From an uncultured Dehalococcoidia bacterium (lineage in GTDB: Bacteria; Chloroflexota; Dehalococcoidia; Lucifugimonadales; Lucifugimonadaceae): DNA of 49,551 nucleotides. The notes below the pieces were generated by a model. The model ran no database searches and was not told where the DNA came from. It saw only the letters and a program-made list of their open reading frames with translations. The position numbers were made by a program, and so were the translations under genes. Below are positions 15,880 through 25,416 of this stretch, piece after piece; the stretch's first letter is position 1; the number at the start of each line of letters is the position of its first letter. Where the stretch lies: contig CAJWWK010000010.1 in NCBI GenBank assembly GCA_913048295.1, positions 1 to 49,551 on the forward strand. The letters are read 5' to 3'.

Positions 15880-16931
15880 TATTTCCGAACGACGATCGTC
15901 CCTGCGTCACCCGTTACGACTTCGCCAATTACTTCACTGTAAAGTGTTTCATTAGCAATCAAACTCTTTACAAGGGCGCCCGCACGGTCCTCCGGAACTG
16001 AAATCAGCATCCCGCCAGAGGTTTGTGCGTCGGCCATAAGTACGAAATCGAGCTCGGACACCCCGTCTTCGAGTGAAACGGCATCGCCAAGAGCCTCCAT
16101 GTTTCGGCTGGTACCGCCCGAAACGTTCCCGGCTTCGAGAAGCTCTTCAACGCCGGGGAGAACTGGCACTGCCGACCGGCTCAGGACAGCCGAGAGCCCG
16201 CTCGCTTTCATCATTTGCGACAGGTGGCCCAGCAGACCAAATCCGGTCACATCGGTGGCAGAGCTTACACCCACTTCGAGCATTGCGTTTGCCGCCCCGC
16301 GGTTCAGAGTAGCCATCGATTGGACTGCGTTACGAATCACCTCTTCCGGTGCAGTTCCGGCTTTCCCGGCAGTTGTAATGACCCCGGAGCCAATCGCCTT
16401 GGTCAGCACCAGCACGTCGCCGGGCTGGGCGTTTGCATTCGTGATCTGCTCCCCCTGGGTCACGATTCCTGTGACTGCCAGTCCGTACTTGGGCTCTTTA
16501 TCGTCGACCGTGTGGCCACCAATGATCAGGATTCCTGCTTCTTCTGCTTTTACCTGCCCACCCTCGAGAACCCGTGCGATCACGTCCGGGCCGAGATCCC
16601 TCGGGAAGGCTGCAATATTCAGCGCGGTAAGGGGAATCCCACCCACGGCGTAAACATCGCTCAGGGCATTTGCCACCGCGATCTGGCCGTAATCGAACGG
16701 GTCGTCGACAATCGGTGCGAAGAAGTCGAGCGTGAGTACGAGAGCGACGCGTTCATCTATCCGGTAGATGGCCGCGTCATCTCCGGTTTCGAGTCCGACC
16801 AGCACGTTTGGATCAGTGATGGCCGGCGTTGGCAGCTTGCCTAAAACAAGGGCAAGTTCGCTCTGGCTGAGCTTCCCAGCTCAACCGGCGCAGGACGCCA
16901 GTTCGGTTAGTCGTACAGGTTTATCGTTCAT
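15879..16931 (-). CDS. selD: Selenide, water dikinase (selenophosphate synthetase), itself a selenoprotein
   Basis: A 350-residue enzyme making selenophosphate from selenide and ATP, the selenium donor for Sec-tRNA. The start is the ATG at 16931 (MNDKPVRLTELASCAG), followed by an in-frame TGA as codon 17 and then AGKLSQSE. Sec17 and Lys20 match the catalytic Cys17/Lys20 of the E. coli enzyme. The frame then continues without a break: GLETGDDAAIYRI, DFFAPIVDDPFDYGQIAA-type metal site and a C-terminal TSGGML motif. If the UGA is read as stop, only a 308-residue frame from a GTG at 16805 remains, lacking the active site. The gene implies a working Sec system whose selA, selB and selC are elsewhere. 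Confidence 0.93.
16836..16883 (-). promoter_or_regulatory. Sec UGA codon of selD (16881-16883) and downstream hairpin
   Basis: After the UGA the message contains CTTGCC-(9 bases)-GGCAAG, a perfect 6-bp stem (16851-16856 with 16836-16841) whose loop starts 30 bases after the UGA, within the known bacterial range. The loop begins CT rather than containing G in its first two bases, so the match to the E. coli-derived SECIS rule is partial. A closer hairpin, TGAGCT-GGGA-AGCTCA, overlaps the UGA itself. Which of the two, if either, is used cannot be told here. Confidence 0.5.
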
Positions 16932-17201
16932 AGCAATTGAATCCTGCCATACATATGTGCCAAAAGACATCGCCAGACCAATCCAAATTGGTATTGGCTT
17001 CGCCTGTCCAGGTGTCCGATATTGGATGTCGGGCGACGTTTTTTGGATGCAATTAACGATCGACCAAATTGACGTGCCGAGACCCGTATCCGACAATCAA
17101 TAAACACTCTGCTGCCCGCCGCTTACCCGACGTTCCGTAGAGCTGTCATCCCATCGGTGATTTCACGCAGATCGACATCTCCCAGGTTCGGCAATTCGCA
17201 C

Positions 17202-18527
17202 ATGACAAATATTCCAGAAGCAGATCTCCTTCCGATCACTGCCAGTTTGAGTGACGACGGTCGGCTGGCCATCGGCGGGTGCGACGTCCGGAAGCTTGTC
17301 GAAGAGTTCGGGAGTCCGCTGTACATCTACGACGAGGCGACTTTGCGCGGGATGTGTCGTGACTTTGTAGGCGGCTTTGCCGACGAATATCCGAGGTCAC
17401 ACGTCGAATACTCGTCCAAGGCGTTCGCGAACCCGGCGGTCGCCAGGATTATCGAGGAAGAAGATCTCGACATGGACGTCGTGACCGGTGGCGAACTGGC
17501 GGTGGCGATGGCGGCCGATTTCCCTGCCGAGCGGCTCAATTTTCATGGCAACAACAAGGGTCGAGAAGAGCTGGAAGAGGCAGTCAGGTACGGCATCGCC
17601 AGCATCACTCTCGACTCGCACCACGAGATCGACCTGCTTAGCGATGTGGCGCGTGAGTCGGGCGTGCGCCAGAAGGTGATGCTCAGGCTTTCGCCGAGTG
17701 TCGACCCGCACACGCACATGCTCACCGCGACCGGGATTCTCGACTCCAAGTTCGGGTTCTCGATCGAAACCGGCGATGCCGAACATGCGGTCGAACAGGC
17801 GCTGGCCCAGGAATGGCTCGAAGTCGAAGGGCTTCACTTCCACCTGGGTTCCCCGATATTCGAACTGGAACCGTATTCGGAAGCGATCGACTATGTGTTG
17901 CGATTCGCCGCAGACATGCGCGATAAATACGGGCTGGACCTGCAACGGTTCAGTCCCGGTGGCGGGTTCGCCATCGGCTACGTAACCGACACCCTGCCGC
18001 CATCGATCAGCGCCTACGCCAAAGAAATCGCAACCGCTGTACGTTCGGGATGTGACAGGTACGGCCTCGATGAGCCGGAACTGACCGTCGAGCCGGGGCG
18101 GGCCATCGTTGGCCGGGCCGGTGTCGCCGTTTACACAGTTGGCGGGATCAAGACCATTCCGGGTGTGCGGACCTACGTGAGTGTGGACGGCGGGATGGGC
18201 GACAACATTCGTCCGGCCCTGTACGATTCGGAGTACGCCGTTGTGCCGGTGGATCGGCCTAATGCGGTGCGGGATGTGGTGACTACGGTAGCCGGGAAGT
18301 ACTGCGAGTCGGGCGACGTCCTCGCCCGCGACGTTGAACTGCCAGCACTTGAACCCGGGGAATTACTGGCGCTTCCCGCATCGGGCGCATACTGCCTGAT
18401 GATGGCGAGCAACTACAACATGCAAACCCGCCCGGCGGTGATCCTTGTGAACGACGGTCAGTCGCGACTTATCCGCAGGCGCGAAACCTACGCCGACCTG
18501 CTTGCACCGAGTCTCGACCTTGACTGA
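17202..18527 (+). CDS. lysA: Diaminopimelate decarboxylase
   Basis: A 441-residue PLP enzyme of fold type III catalysing the last step of lysine synthesis. The PLP lysine is K73 in YSSKAFANPAV. Other family marks are the HFHLGSPI block, the Gly loop SPGGGFAIGY near 250, EPGRAIVGRAG near 298 and CESGD near 368, with the catalytic Cys supplied across the dimer. The frame begins with a GTG at 17157, but the ATG at 17202 gives a normal N-terminus. It is followed directly by holB with overlapping codons. Together with lysC, it shows that the organism makes its own lysine. Confidence 0.95.
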   Translation: MTNIPEADLLPITASLSDDGRLAIGGCDVRKLVEEFGSPLYIYDEATLRGMCRDFVGGFADEYPRSHVEYSSKAFANPAVARIIEEEDLDMDVVTGGELAVAMAADFPAERLNFHGNNKGREELEEAVRYGIASITLDSHHEIDLLSDVARESGVRQKVMLRLSPSVDPHTHMLTATGILDSKFGFSIETGDAEHAVEQALAQEWLEVEGLHFHLGSPIFELEPYSEAIDYVLRFAADMRDKYGLDLQRFSPGGGFAIGYVTDTLPPSISAYAKEIATAVRSGCDRYGLDEPELTVEPGRAIVGRAGVAVYTVGGIKTIPGVRTYVSVDGGMGDNIRPALYDSEYAVVPVDRPNAVRDVVTTVAGKYCESGDVLARDVELPALEPGELLALPASGAYCLMMASNYNMQTRPAVILVNDGQSRLIRRRETYADLLAPSLDLD

Positions 18528-19707
18528 AGCAGATTCAGTTTCGATTGACACCAGGGAAGACGACGCGCAATCGGCGTCCGAATCATCAGGTACAACCCGG
18601 CCGCCGATCGTTGGCTGGAAAACGTTCGGGCACCCGGGTGCGACCAACCTGCTTTCAAAGTCGTCGGAAACCGGTCGGTTGGCCCACGCCTACCTGATCA
18701 CAGGGCCTGAAAAGATTGGCAAACGCACGCTGGCCATCGACATGGCGTGCATGGTGAACAGCGAACCGGTCGTCGATATGTTTGGTGCCGCTCCGAATAT
18801 CGATCTCAATGCATCGCAACAGGCCGAGCGAATTCGCAGGGGGGTTCATTCGGACGTAGAGGTTATCGACCCCAACACTGAGCTCGAAATAGACAACCGC
18901 CCGACGCGGGGGAGTGAGGATGGGGAAGAACGGGGTCGCCAGACGATTTCGATTCTTCACGTGCGTCAGATGATCCGCCAGTCAGCGACGAAGCCGTTTG
19001 AAGGCTCTAAAAAAGTTTTTATCTTCGACGGGGCCCACAGAATGGTCGAGGCTGCGTCGATCGCGTTCCTGAAAACGCTCGAAGAGCCTTCGGATGATGT
19101 GCTGATAATTCTCACCGCGCCCAACGCCGATTTGCTGCCCCAAACCGTTGTATCCCGTTGTCAGACCATCGAGCTAAGGCCAGTCGACACCGAAGTGATC
19201 AAGGTGGAACTCATCGAGCAGTTCGGGGCCGATGAAGAACAGGCCCGCCAGCTGTCGCGGCTGGCAAGGGGCTGTCCCGGCTGGGCGATCGAGGCCATGA
19301 ACGATCCCACGATTCTCGATGCTCACAACCAGGCGGTGCTCCGCTTCGCAGAGATCATCACCGGGAACGTCGAGGAACGGTTCCGGTACGCCCGCCAGAC
19401 AGGCAATCAGTTCTGGCGTGACCGGCTGGCCGTGTTGGCGGAAATGCAGCGCTGGCTCGAGTGGTGGCGGGACGTTGCGATCATGCGACACAAACTCGGC
19501 GAGATCGTCACGAACGTCGAGTGGACCGACCTGCTTTCAGAGATCGCTGGCGAGCTGAAAGAGGATCAGATCGCAGCGGCTGTTACGGCAGTTCAGAGCG
19601 CCCTGGTTGCCCTGGAGGCGAACGCGGTGCCGCAACTGACGCTGGAGGTGCTTATGCTCGACCTCCCGTGGGTCGATCCCGTAAAAGTGCCGTCGCTCGG
19701 GGGTTAG
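18502..19707 (+). CDS. holB: DNA polymerase III delta-prime subunit
   Basis: A 401-residue clamp-loader AAA+ subunit. GRLAHAYLITGPEKIGKRTL contains a modified Walker A. The sensor region has ATKPFEGSKKVFIFDGA, then AFLKTLEEPSDD (arginine-finger motif region) and VVSRCQ. This is the delta-prime pattern that opens the sliding clamp ring together with delta and tau. The Cys zinc-binding module of standard delta-prime/gamma is not seen; an acidic insert of about 50 residues lies at that place. The start is TTG at 18502 inside lysA, or TTG at 18520; neither has a good ribosome site, so coupling to lysA is likely. Confidence 0.88.
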   Translation: MHRVSTLTEADSVSIDTREDDAQSASESSGTTRPPIVGWKTFGHPGATNLLSKSSETGRLAHAYLITGPEKIGKRTLAIDMACMVNSEPVVDMFGAAPNIDLNASQQAERIRRGVHSDVEVIDPNTELEIDNRPTRGSEDGEERGRQTISILHVRQMIRQSATKPFEGSKKVFIFDGAHRMVEAASIAFLKTLEEPSDDVLIILTAPNADLLPQTVVSRCQTIELRPVDTEVIKVELIEQFGADEEQARQLSRLARGCPGWAIEAMNDPTILDAHNQAVLRFAEIITGNVEERFRYARQTGNQFWRDRLAVLAEMQRWLEWWRDVAIMRHKLGEIVTNVEWTDLLSEIAGELKEDQIAAAVTAVQSALVALEANAVPQLTLEVLMLDLPWVDPVKVPSLGG

Positions 19708-19741
19708 GGCGTTAGTCTCCTGGCGTCCGAAGGCGCGCTTG

Positions 19742-19762
19742 GGCGACCGCGCGAGCTCCGCG
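19742..19762 (-). repeat. 21-base dispersed repeat, copy 1
   Basis: The minus strand here reads CGCGGAGCTCGCGCGGTCGCC, identical over 21 bases to 28288-28308 on the plus strand. The core is the palindrome GAGCTC within alternating CG. It lies in the short gap between holB and the ADP-ribosylglycohydrolase pseudogene. Confidence 0.7.
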
Positions 19763-19791
19763 GCGTAGGCCAAGTGAAGCTCGAAATACTC

Positions 19792-20706
19792 ATGACGAAC
19801 TTAACTCCACAAGTGATTGACCGAGCCAGAGGAGTTCTCGTTGGCATGGCCGTCGGGGACGCCCTCGGCGCTCCTGTGGAGTTCGACCCGCCAGAACAGA
19901 TCGCAGGGCTGCGTGAAGAGTTATTCGCATTTCCTGGCGGCGGTGGTTGGGACCCGGGTGAGTTCACCGATGACACACAAATGTCCATTCTGCTCGCTCA
20001 ACACCTCGCCAACGGACAGTTCGACGGTAATAAGTTAGCGACGAGCTGGGCTGTATGGGCCATTCACACGAGCACCAAAGACGTTGGAATTCAAACCAGC
20101 CTGGTGTTGAGTGAAGTTGCACGCGGACAACACTGGTCGGTGGCGGTGAGTGGATTGCCCGCAGCCGCAGCCGGCAACGGAAGCCTGATGCGGGTCGCAC
20201 CTGTCGCCCTGTTCCAACTCGCCCATTCATTCGATATAACTGATCTGGCCCGGGCTCAATCCCGGATCACGCACCCTAATGCCTGGTGCTAGGAAGCCTG
20301 TGTCGCGTTTTCAACTGCACTGCGATACATGCTCCTGTCCGGTAAGCAACCCGAGATGGAGTACGTTCAGGCGTCGACACCAAATTCCGATGTCAGGGAC
20401 CGAATCGCCCGAGCATGGTCGGATGACCAACCACAAGCCGGCGGTTTCGTGCTCGACACTCTGACGGTCGGACTCTGGGCTGCAAGAACTGCTGATAATT
20501 TCGACGATGCAGTCTGGAGCGCCGTTTCTCGGGGCGAAGATGCGGACACATCTGCTGCCGTGGCCGGTGCTCTCGCGGGTGCACGATTCGGTGCGAGCGG
20601 AATCAGTCATGGAGACAAATCCACGTTCAACTCTTCGCACCTAATGTTCGCCGAAGTAGATCGGACGTATCTTGAGTCGGTCGCTGAAAAACTGGCGACG
20701 CTCTGA
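19792..20706 (+). pseudogene. ADP-ribosylglycohydrolase interrupted by a single amber codon
   Basis: One continuous frame carries a full ADP-ribosylglycohydrolase (removes ADP-ribose from proteins or small molecules, Mg-dependent): GMAVGDALGAP, the metal motif FTDDTQM near residue 59, AAGNGSLMRVAP and the C-terminal GEDADTSAAVAGALAGA. A TAG at 20290-20292, just after ITHPNAWC, is the only defect. The reading frame continues EACVAFSTALRYML and stays open to the TGA at 20704. CAG (Gln) to TAG by one transition is a simple origin. All catalytic motifs lie on both sides, so the truncated product lacks the C-terminal metal ligands. ATG 19792 is preferred to the GTG at 19774. It is either a recent pseudogene or a sequence error. 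Confidence 0.8.
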
Positions 20707-20818
20707 CCGGCCGATAGGGACCGCTGGCGATCACCGTAGCAACATCTCGTCTGCGTATACTGAAACGCCCTTTCGCGTCTGCCTTTCTGCCAATCACCGA
20801 CGAATCAATAAGAAACCC

Positions 20819-23044
20819 ATGTCCCAAACTCCTTCGATTATCTACACCTGGACCGACGAAGCGCCCGCACTCGCAACTCATGCGTTTCTGCGCGTCATCC
20901 GTTCTTACACGGGTACGGCCGGAGTTCACGTCGAAACGCGCGATATCTCACTCGCTGCCCGGGTACTCGCCCGGTTCCCCGACATGCTGGAAGACGGGCA
21001 AAAAACTGCAGACGATCTGGCTGAGTTGGGCCGCATGGTGGAGATGCCAGAGGCAAACATCATCAAGCTCCCGAACATAAGTGCCTCCACGCCGCAAATG
21101 AAGGCGTGTATTGCTGAGTTGCAGGCCCAGGGGTACACGCTTCCCGACTATCCGGACGAGCCGACCACCGATGAAGAAACAATAACGAGGTCACGCTACG
21201 ACCAGGCAATGGGCAGCGCCGTGAACCCTGTGCTGCGTCAGGGCAACTCCGACCGTCGCGCGCCGAACGCGGTCAAAGACTTTGCGAGGGCGAATCCGCC
21301 GCGAATGAGCGAGTGGCCCGAAGATTCCAGGACGCACGTTTCGACTATGTCCGGGCATGATTTCTTCCATAACGAGAAATCGACCACGCTCGGGGCAGCG
21401 ACGATGGCGCGAATCGAACACGTTGCAACGGACGGAACGGTAACGGTGCTGAAAGAATCGCTGCCCCTGATGGCCGGTGAAGTGCTCGATGCCACGTTCA
21501 TCAGCAAGCGCGCCCTGGTTGATTTCTACCGCGCAGCGATCAAGGACGCCAAAGCTCAGGATGTGCTTTTATCTCTCCATTTGAAGGCCACGATGATGAA
21601 GGTTTCGGACCCGATCATATTCGGCCACGGCGTACGAACCTATTTTGCAAGCCTCTTTGCAAATCACGGAGATGAACTCACTGATCTTGGTGCCGACCCA
21701 GACAACGGATTCGGTGATGTCCTTGCGAAAATTTCCGGTCTCCCAGAAGACATAAAAGATCGGTTTATGACAGATATCGAAACCGATTACGAGAACGGCC
21801 CCGGTATTGCGATGGTGGATTCGGGCAGAGGGATCACGAATCTGCACGTGCCGAGCGATGTCATCATCGACGCCTCGATGCCGCCGATGATCCGTGATTC
21901 CGGGCAGATGTGGAACAACGCAGGCAAGCTCCAGGACACAAAAGCTGTCATTCCAGACTCGACGTACGCGGGAATTTACGATGCGATCATCCGGGACTGC
22001 CAGCAGCACGGTCAGCTCGATCCGTCAGTGATGGGCAGCGTGCCCAATGTTGGACTCATGGCACAGCAGGCCGAGGAATATGGTTCACACGACAAGACTT
22101 TCGAAATCGGTGGTACTGGCGTCATCCGTGTTGTCGATGCGACAGGCATCACGCTCATACAGCACGCGGTAGAGGAAGGCGACATCTGGCGAGCATGCCA
22201 GACTAAAGACGTTCCGATCCGTGACTGGGTGAATCTCGCGGTGAGGCGCGCACGCGCCACTGGAGTGCCTGCAGTCTTCTGGCTGGACAACGCGCGGGCA
22301 CACGATGCCGAGGTGATTCGCAAGGTCGAGACGTATCTTGCCGAGAACGACACCGAAGGGCTCGATATCAGAATTCTGGATCCCGTCACTGCGATTCAAC
22401 TATCTTTGGAACGTATTCGAAGGGGTGAAGACACGATCTCGGTGACGGGTAACGTTCTGCGGGATTACCTTACCGACCTGTTCCCAATTCTCGAGATCGG
22501 CACATCCGCTCGCATGCTCTCGGTAGTACCGCTGCTGAACGGCGGTGGGCTTTTCGAGACGGGCGCGGGCGGTTCGGCACCCAAACACGTTCAGCAGTTC
22601 GAGGCAGAGGGTCATCTGCGATGGGATTCGCTGGGTGAGTACATGGCGCTCGGGGCATCGCTGGAGCATCTGGGCGAGCAGTTCGACAACAAGGGGGCAA
22701 AGGTCCTCGCCGATGCACTCGACACTGCGACGGGCCGCTATCTTGAAAACGATCGCTTGCCTTTAAGGAAGGTGCATGAGATCGACAATCGGGGGAGCAC
22801 CTTTTACCTGACGCTCTACTGGGCGCAGGCGCTCGCCGAGCAGGATGCGGACCTGGAGTTGGCCAGGCGGTTCGGACCGGTGGCTGCTGCCCTCGCCGAA
22901 AACGAGGGGAAGATCCTATTGGAGCTTGACCAGGCACAGGGCGACGCACAGGACCTAGGTGGGTACTACAAGCCCGACGCCGCTCGGGTGACGGCCGCAA
23001 TGTGCCCCAGCGAAACGCTCAATCGGATAATCGACGCGGTTTAG
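20819..23044 (+). CDS. icd: Isocitrate dehydrogenase (NADP), monomeric type
   Basis: A 741-residue protein of the monomeric NADP-isocitrate dehydrogenase family, making 2-oxoglutarate, CO2 and NADPH in the TCA cycle. The size, the opening [15 protein letters not shown], and the blocks SNRRAP-like [42 protein letters not shown] and [17 protein letters not shown] are characteristic of this form, which is unrelated in length to the dimeric Icd. The frame is open upstream, but the ATG at 20819 gives the normal N-terminus. It stands as its own unit after the pseudogene. Confidence is high. Confidence 0.95.
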   Translation: MSQTPSIIYTWTDEAPALATHAFLRVIRSYTGTAGVHVETRDISLAARVLARFPDMLEDGQKTADDLAELGRMVEMPEANIIKLPNISASTPQMKACIAELQAQGYTLPDYPDEPTTDEETITRSRYDQAMGSAVNPVLRQGNSDRRAPNAVKDFARANPPRMSEWPEDSRTHVSTMSGHDFFHNEKSTTLGAATMARIEHVATDGTVTVLKESLPLMAGEVLDATFISKRALVDFYRAAIKDAKAQDVLLSLHLKATMMKVSDPIIFGHGVRTYFASLFANHGDELTDLGADPDNGFGDVLAKISGLPEDIKDRFMTDIETDYENGPGIAMVDSGRGITNLHVPSDVIIDASMPPMIRDSGQMWNNAGKLQDTKAVIPDSTYAGIYDAIIRDCQQHGQLDPSVMGSVPNVGLMAQQAEEYGSHDKTFEIGGTGVIRVVDATGITLIQHAVEEGDIWRACQTKDVPIRDWVNLAVRRARATGVPAVFWLDNARAHDAEVIRKVETYLAENDTEGLDIRILDPVTAIQLSLERIRRGEDTISVTGNVLRDYLTDLFPILEIGTSARMLSVVPLLNGGGLFETGAGGSAPKHVQQFEAEGHLRWDSLGEYMALGASLEHLGEQFDNKGAKVLADALDTATGRYLENDRLPLRKVHEIDNRGSTFYLTLYWAQALAEQDADLELARRFGPVAAALAENEGKILLELDQAQGDAQDLGGYYKPDAARVTAAMCPSETLNRIIDAV

Positions 23045-23128
23045 TTGGCCGGTTGAAAAGGTCGCTGTTCCGAATATCGCTCGAACGCTGCTCTTGGAAG
23101 CACCGTTCCGACTCGGGCGATATCTGGC

Positions 23129-23695
23129 CTAATCGCCAGCAGCACCCGCCGGGGCCAAACTGCTCGACGGGTTCGACTCAGGCACAAGCCACGGCACGAA
23201 CGGCAGCCATGTCTTCTTGAGCGAGGCAACCTTGAGGAACGAATAAGGGTTGGGCCGCGGTTCGTAAGGGTCCTTGCGCAGCCGCATGCCGGCCTGTTGC
23301 GGCGTTCGACCCGCCTTACGGTGGTTGCACGCCTTGCAGGCGCTCACAACGTTGGTCCACGTGTGCTCCCCGCCTTCGCAACGGGGCAGCACGTGATCGA
23401 TTGTCATATCCCTGGGCGTCGCACCGCAGTACTGGCAGGAGTTGTTATCACGGGCGAAGATCTCGTTGCGGGACATCTTTCTGCGCGGTACCGGACGCTT
23501 GACCATGTAGACGAGCCGGATCACGTCGGGCCGTTCGAAAATGTCGGAGACCGTGTAGATGTACTCCCCGCTGTCCTGCACCGACTGCGCCTTGCCCTTG
23601 CCGACGAGCTTCACCGCCCTGCGAATGTCGCAGATGTTCAGCGGTTGGTAGTTTTGATTGAGCACCAGTACAGGTGCCCGCGTGGTCTCGCTCAT
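23129..23695 (-). CDS. HNH endonuclease family protein
   Basis: A 188-residue protein. The N-terminal VLVLNQNYQPLNI block is common to a widespread bacterial HNH family. The beta-beta-alpha-metal nuclease core has Cys pairs at 87/90 and 120/123, the DH of the active site at 100-101 and Asn115 (HTWTNVV). The C-terminus is Pro-rich with RPNPYSFLK. These proteins are chromosomal, often near housekeeping genes, and their role is not settled (DNA repair or recombination is suspected). It is convergent with icd with an 84-base gap and has no phage genes around it. Confidence 0.88.
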   Translation of the reverse strand: MSETTRAPVLVLNQNYQPLNICDIRRAVKLVGKGKAQSVQDSGEYIYTVSDIFERPDVIRLVYMVKRPVPRRKMSRNEIFARDNNSCQYCGATPRDMTIDHVLPRCEGGEHTWTNVVSACKACNHRKAGRTPQQAGMRLRKDPYEPRPNPYSFLKVASLKKTWLPFVPWLVPESNPSSSLAPAGAAGD

Positions 23696-23799
23696 CGTTT
23701 GTAAACCAGTTGCAGTCGTTGGCCGATTGAATGTTTCGACCCCGATGTTACCCGGGTGAGCCCCCCAATAGACAGGCCAGGCCCATCTTGAAGGGCATT

Positions 23800-24417
23800 T
23801 TATGAAGCGTCCACTTCATCAATTCTGGATTCGAGAATATCGAGGGCTACTCCGAAGTCTTCCGGTGCAAATTCGATGACTACCCCGCGCAGACCGAGGA
23901 GTGAGGGTACTAGCTGCGATTCGGTAAGAAAGCCGTCGAGCTTGTCCCTGGCACCCTGTTCCACATAGTTTTCTGCGGCCTGTTGGATCATGTCCTGAAT
24001 ACCGGCTGATGTCAGGTCGTCGGTATTTTCGGGAATGATGTAGGTGTAGCGGGCCGCCACGGTCATGACGCCACCTGCAATTAGCATGCCTGCCACCAGT
24101 CCGATAACTATTCCACCAAGGTTATCGACCCAACCCATGAACGTGATTTTCAGTGCCTTCTTGATGATGCCGGACACGATGCGGCTCGCAATAAATACTG
24201 TCACGAAGATGATTACGTATCCGATCGCGGTTGAAACCGATTCGCTTTCAACACCATCCCAGAAGAGTGATAGAACCCGAGCGGCGAAGAGTCCGCTCAA
24301 GAACAGGCCTACATAAATAGTGATCGCGTTGAGCGCGGCATCAATCAATCCGGCTTTATATCCCCACAGGGCTGTGAGGGCAAACACTACTATCAGCACC
24401 CAATCAAACACGTTCAT
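23800..24417 (-). CDS. CvpA family membrane protein
   Basis: A 205-residue protein with four hydrophobic segments near 5-22, 30-48, 62-85 and 97-122. The opening NVFDWVLIVVFALTALWGYKAGLI is the CvpA signature, with the usual Gly-rich GWVDNLGGIVIGLVAGML third-fourth helix region. The remaining C-terminus is soluble, acidic and not conserved. Relatives are linked to colicin V production and biofilm, with unknown mechanism. It starts at ATG 24417, divergent from cmk across a 279-base gap that shows no clear regulatory element apart from a CCCCTAGGGG palindrome at 24673-24682. Confidence 0.8.
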   Translation of the reverse strand: MNVFDWVLIVVFALTALWGYKAGLIDAALNAITIYVGLFLSGLFAARVLSLFWDGVESESVSTAIGYVIIFVTVFIASRIVSGIIKKALKITFMGWVDNLGGIVIGLVAGMLIAGGVMTVAARYTYIIPENTDDLTSAGIQDMIQQAAENYVEQGARDKLDGFLTESQLVPSLLGLRGVVIEFAPEDFGVALDILESRIDEVDAS

Positions 24418-24696
24418 TATTCAACAGTCTCTGCTGGTGTTAAGCGAACGCTGAAGACTCGCGATCGCGCCCGCATTCACGATACTACCGACAATGCGTT
24501 ACCAGAATATTGACTACGCATACGCCCTTTTGTGGTCGGGATTTTAGCAGTAGGCGTTCAAATTGTTTCGAGAGATTTTTTCGCTCGTGTGGTCAAATAT
24601 GTGGATTGGTAACACGAATTGGCCCTGTAGCCGAGAAAATCCCAGGCCGGAGACGCGCCAGCGGATATGAACCCCTAGGGGACAAACGGAGGACCT

Positions 24697-25416
24697 TTGT
24701 CGAGCGCAGAAATTTCTAGCCCACGGGCATTGTCGGTCGGAATAATCGCAATAGATGGCCCGGCCGGTTCAGGCAAGTCGTCCGTCGGCAAATCTGTCGC
24801 TTCCCAGATCGGATTCAGGTTTCTCGACACCGGTCTGATGTACCGTGCGACGACGTGGTACGCCATTAAAAGTGGCGTTGACATGCACAATCCAAAAGCG
24901 GTGATCATGGTGGCGAGCCAGATGGAAGTTTCAGTGCACACCGGAGAAGCCGGTGAAAACCTGATCGTGGTGAACGGCGAAGATGTTACGGGGTTCCTCC
25001 ACTCGACCGGGGTCGACGATTCAGTTTCTTTCGTTTCAGCCATCAGCAGGGTCAGGGAAATGATGGTGGCCGAGCAGCGCAGTCTCGCCAGCGAGGGCAA
25101 AATCCTAATGGTCGGACGTGACATCGGAACGGTTGTCATCCCCAACGCTCCACTCAAGATTTACCTGACCGCCTCGGCCAGAACCCGCGCCGTCAGGCGG
25201 CACCGAGACTTTGTTGCCGCCGCTACCGCCGCTGAAAGACAAAAAATCGATTTTGAAGAGATCCTACGGTCGATCGAAAAGCGAGATCTCGTCGACTCTT
25301 CGCGCACTGACTCCCCGCTGCGACCCGCCGACGATGCGGTGGTGCTCGATACCGATGGGCTGACACTCAACCAGGTTGTGATCCGGGTTGTCGAGCTGGC
25401 AAGGGCGGGAATCTGA
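24697..25416 (+). CDS. cmk: Cytidylate kinase
   Basis: A 239-residue nucleoside-monophosphate kinase phosphorylating CMP and dCMP. It has Walker A GPAGSGKSS (21-29), FLDTGLMYRATTW for base recognition, SVSFVSAISRVREMMVAEQR, GRDIGTVVIPNAPLKIYLTAS, and the lid with paired Arg. The start is TTG with ACGGAGGA six bases before it, a strong ribosome site. Its stop overlaps the start of plsC by one base, and glmS follows, so the three form an operon. The cmk-plsC order is common in bacteria. Confidence 0.95.
   Translation: MSSAEISSPRALSVGIIAIDGPAGSGKSSVGKSVASQIGFRFLDTGLMYRATTWYAIKSGVDMHNPKAVIMVASQMEVSVHTGEAGENLIVVNGEDVTGFLHSTGVDDSVSFVSAISRVREMMVAEQRSLASEGKILMVGRDIGTVVIPNAPLKIYLTASARTRAVRRHRDFVAAATAAERQKIDFEEILRSIEKRDLVDSSRTDSPLRPADDAVVLDTDGLTLNQVVIRVVELARAGI

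Noticed and set aside
24673-24682. CCCCTAGGGG palindrome before cmk as an operator
   Set aside because: Short perfect palindrome with no second copy or known regulator; not enough to call a site.
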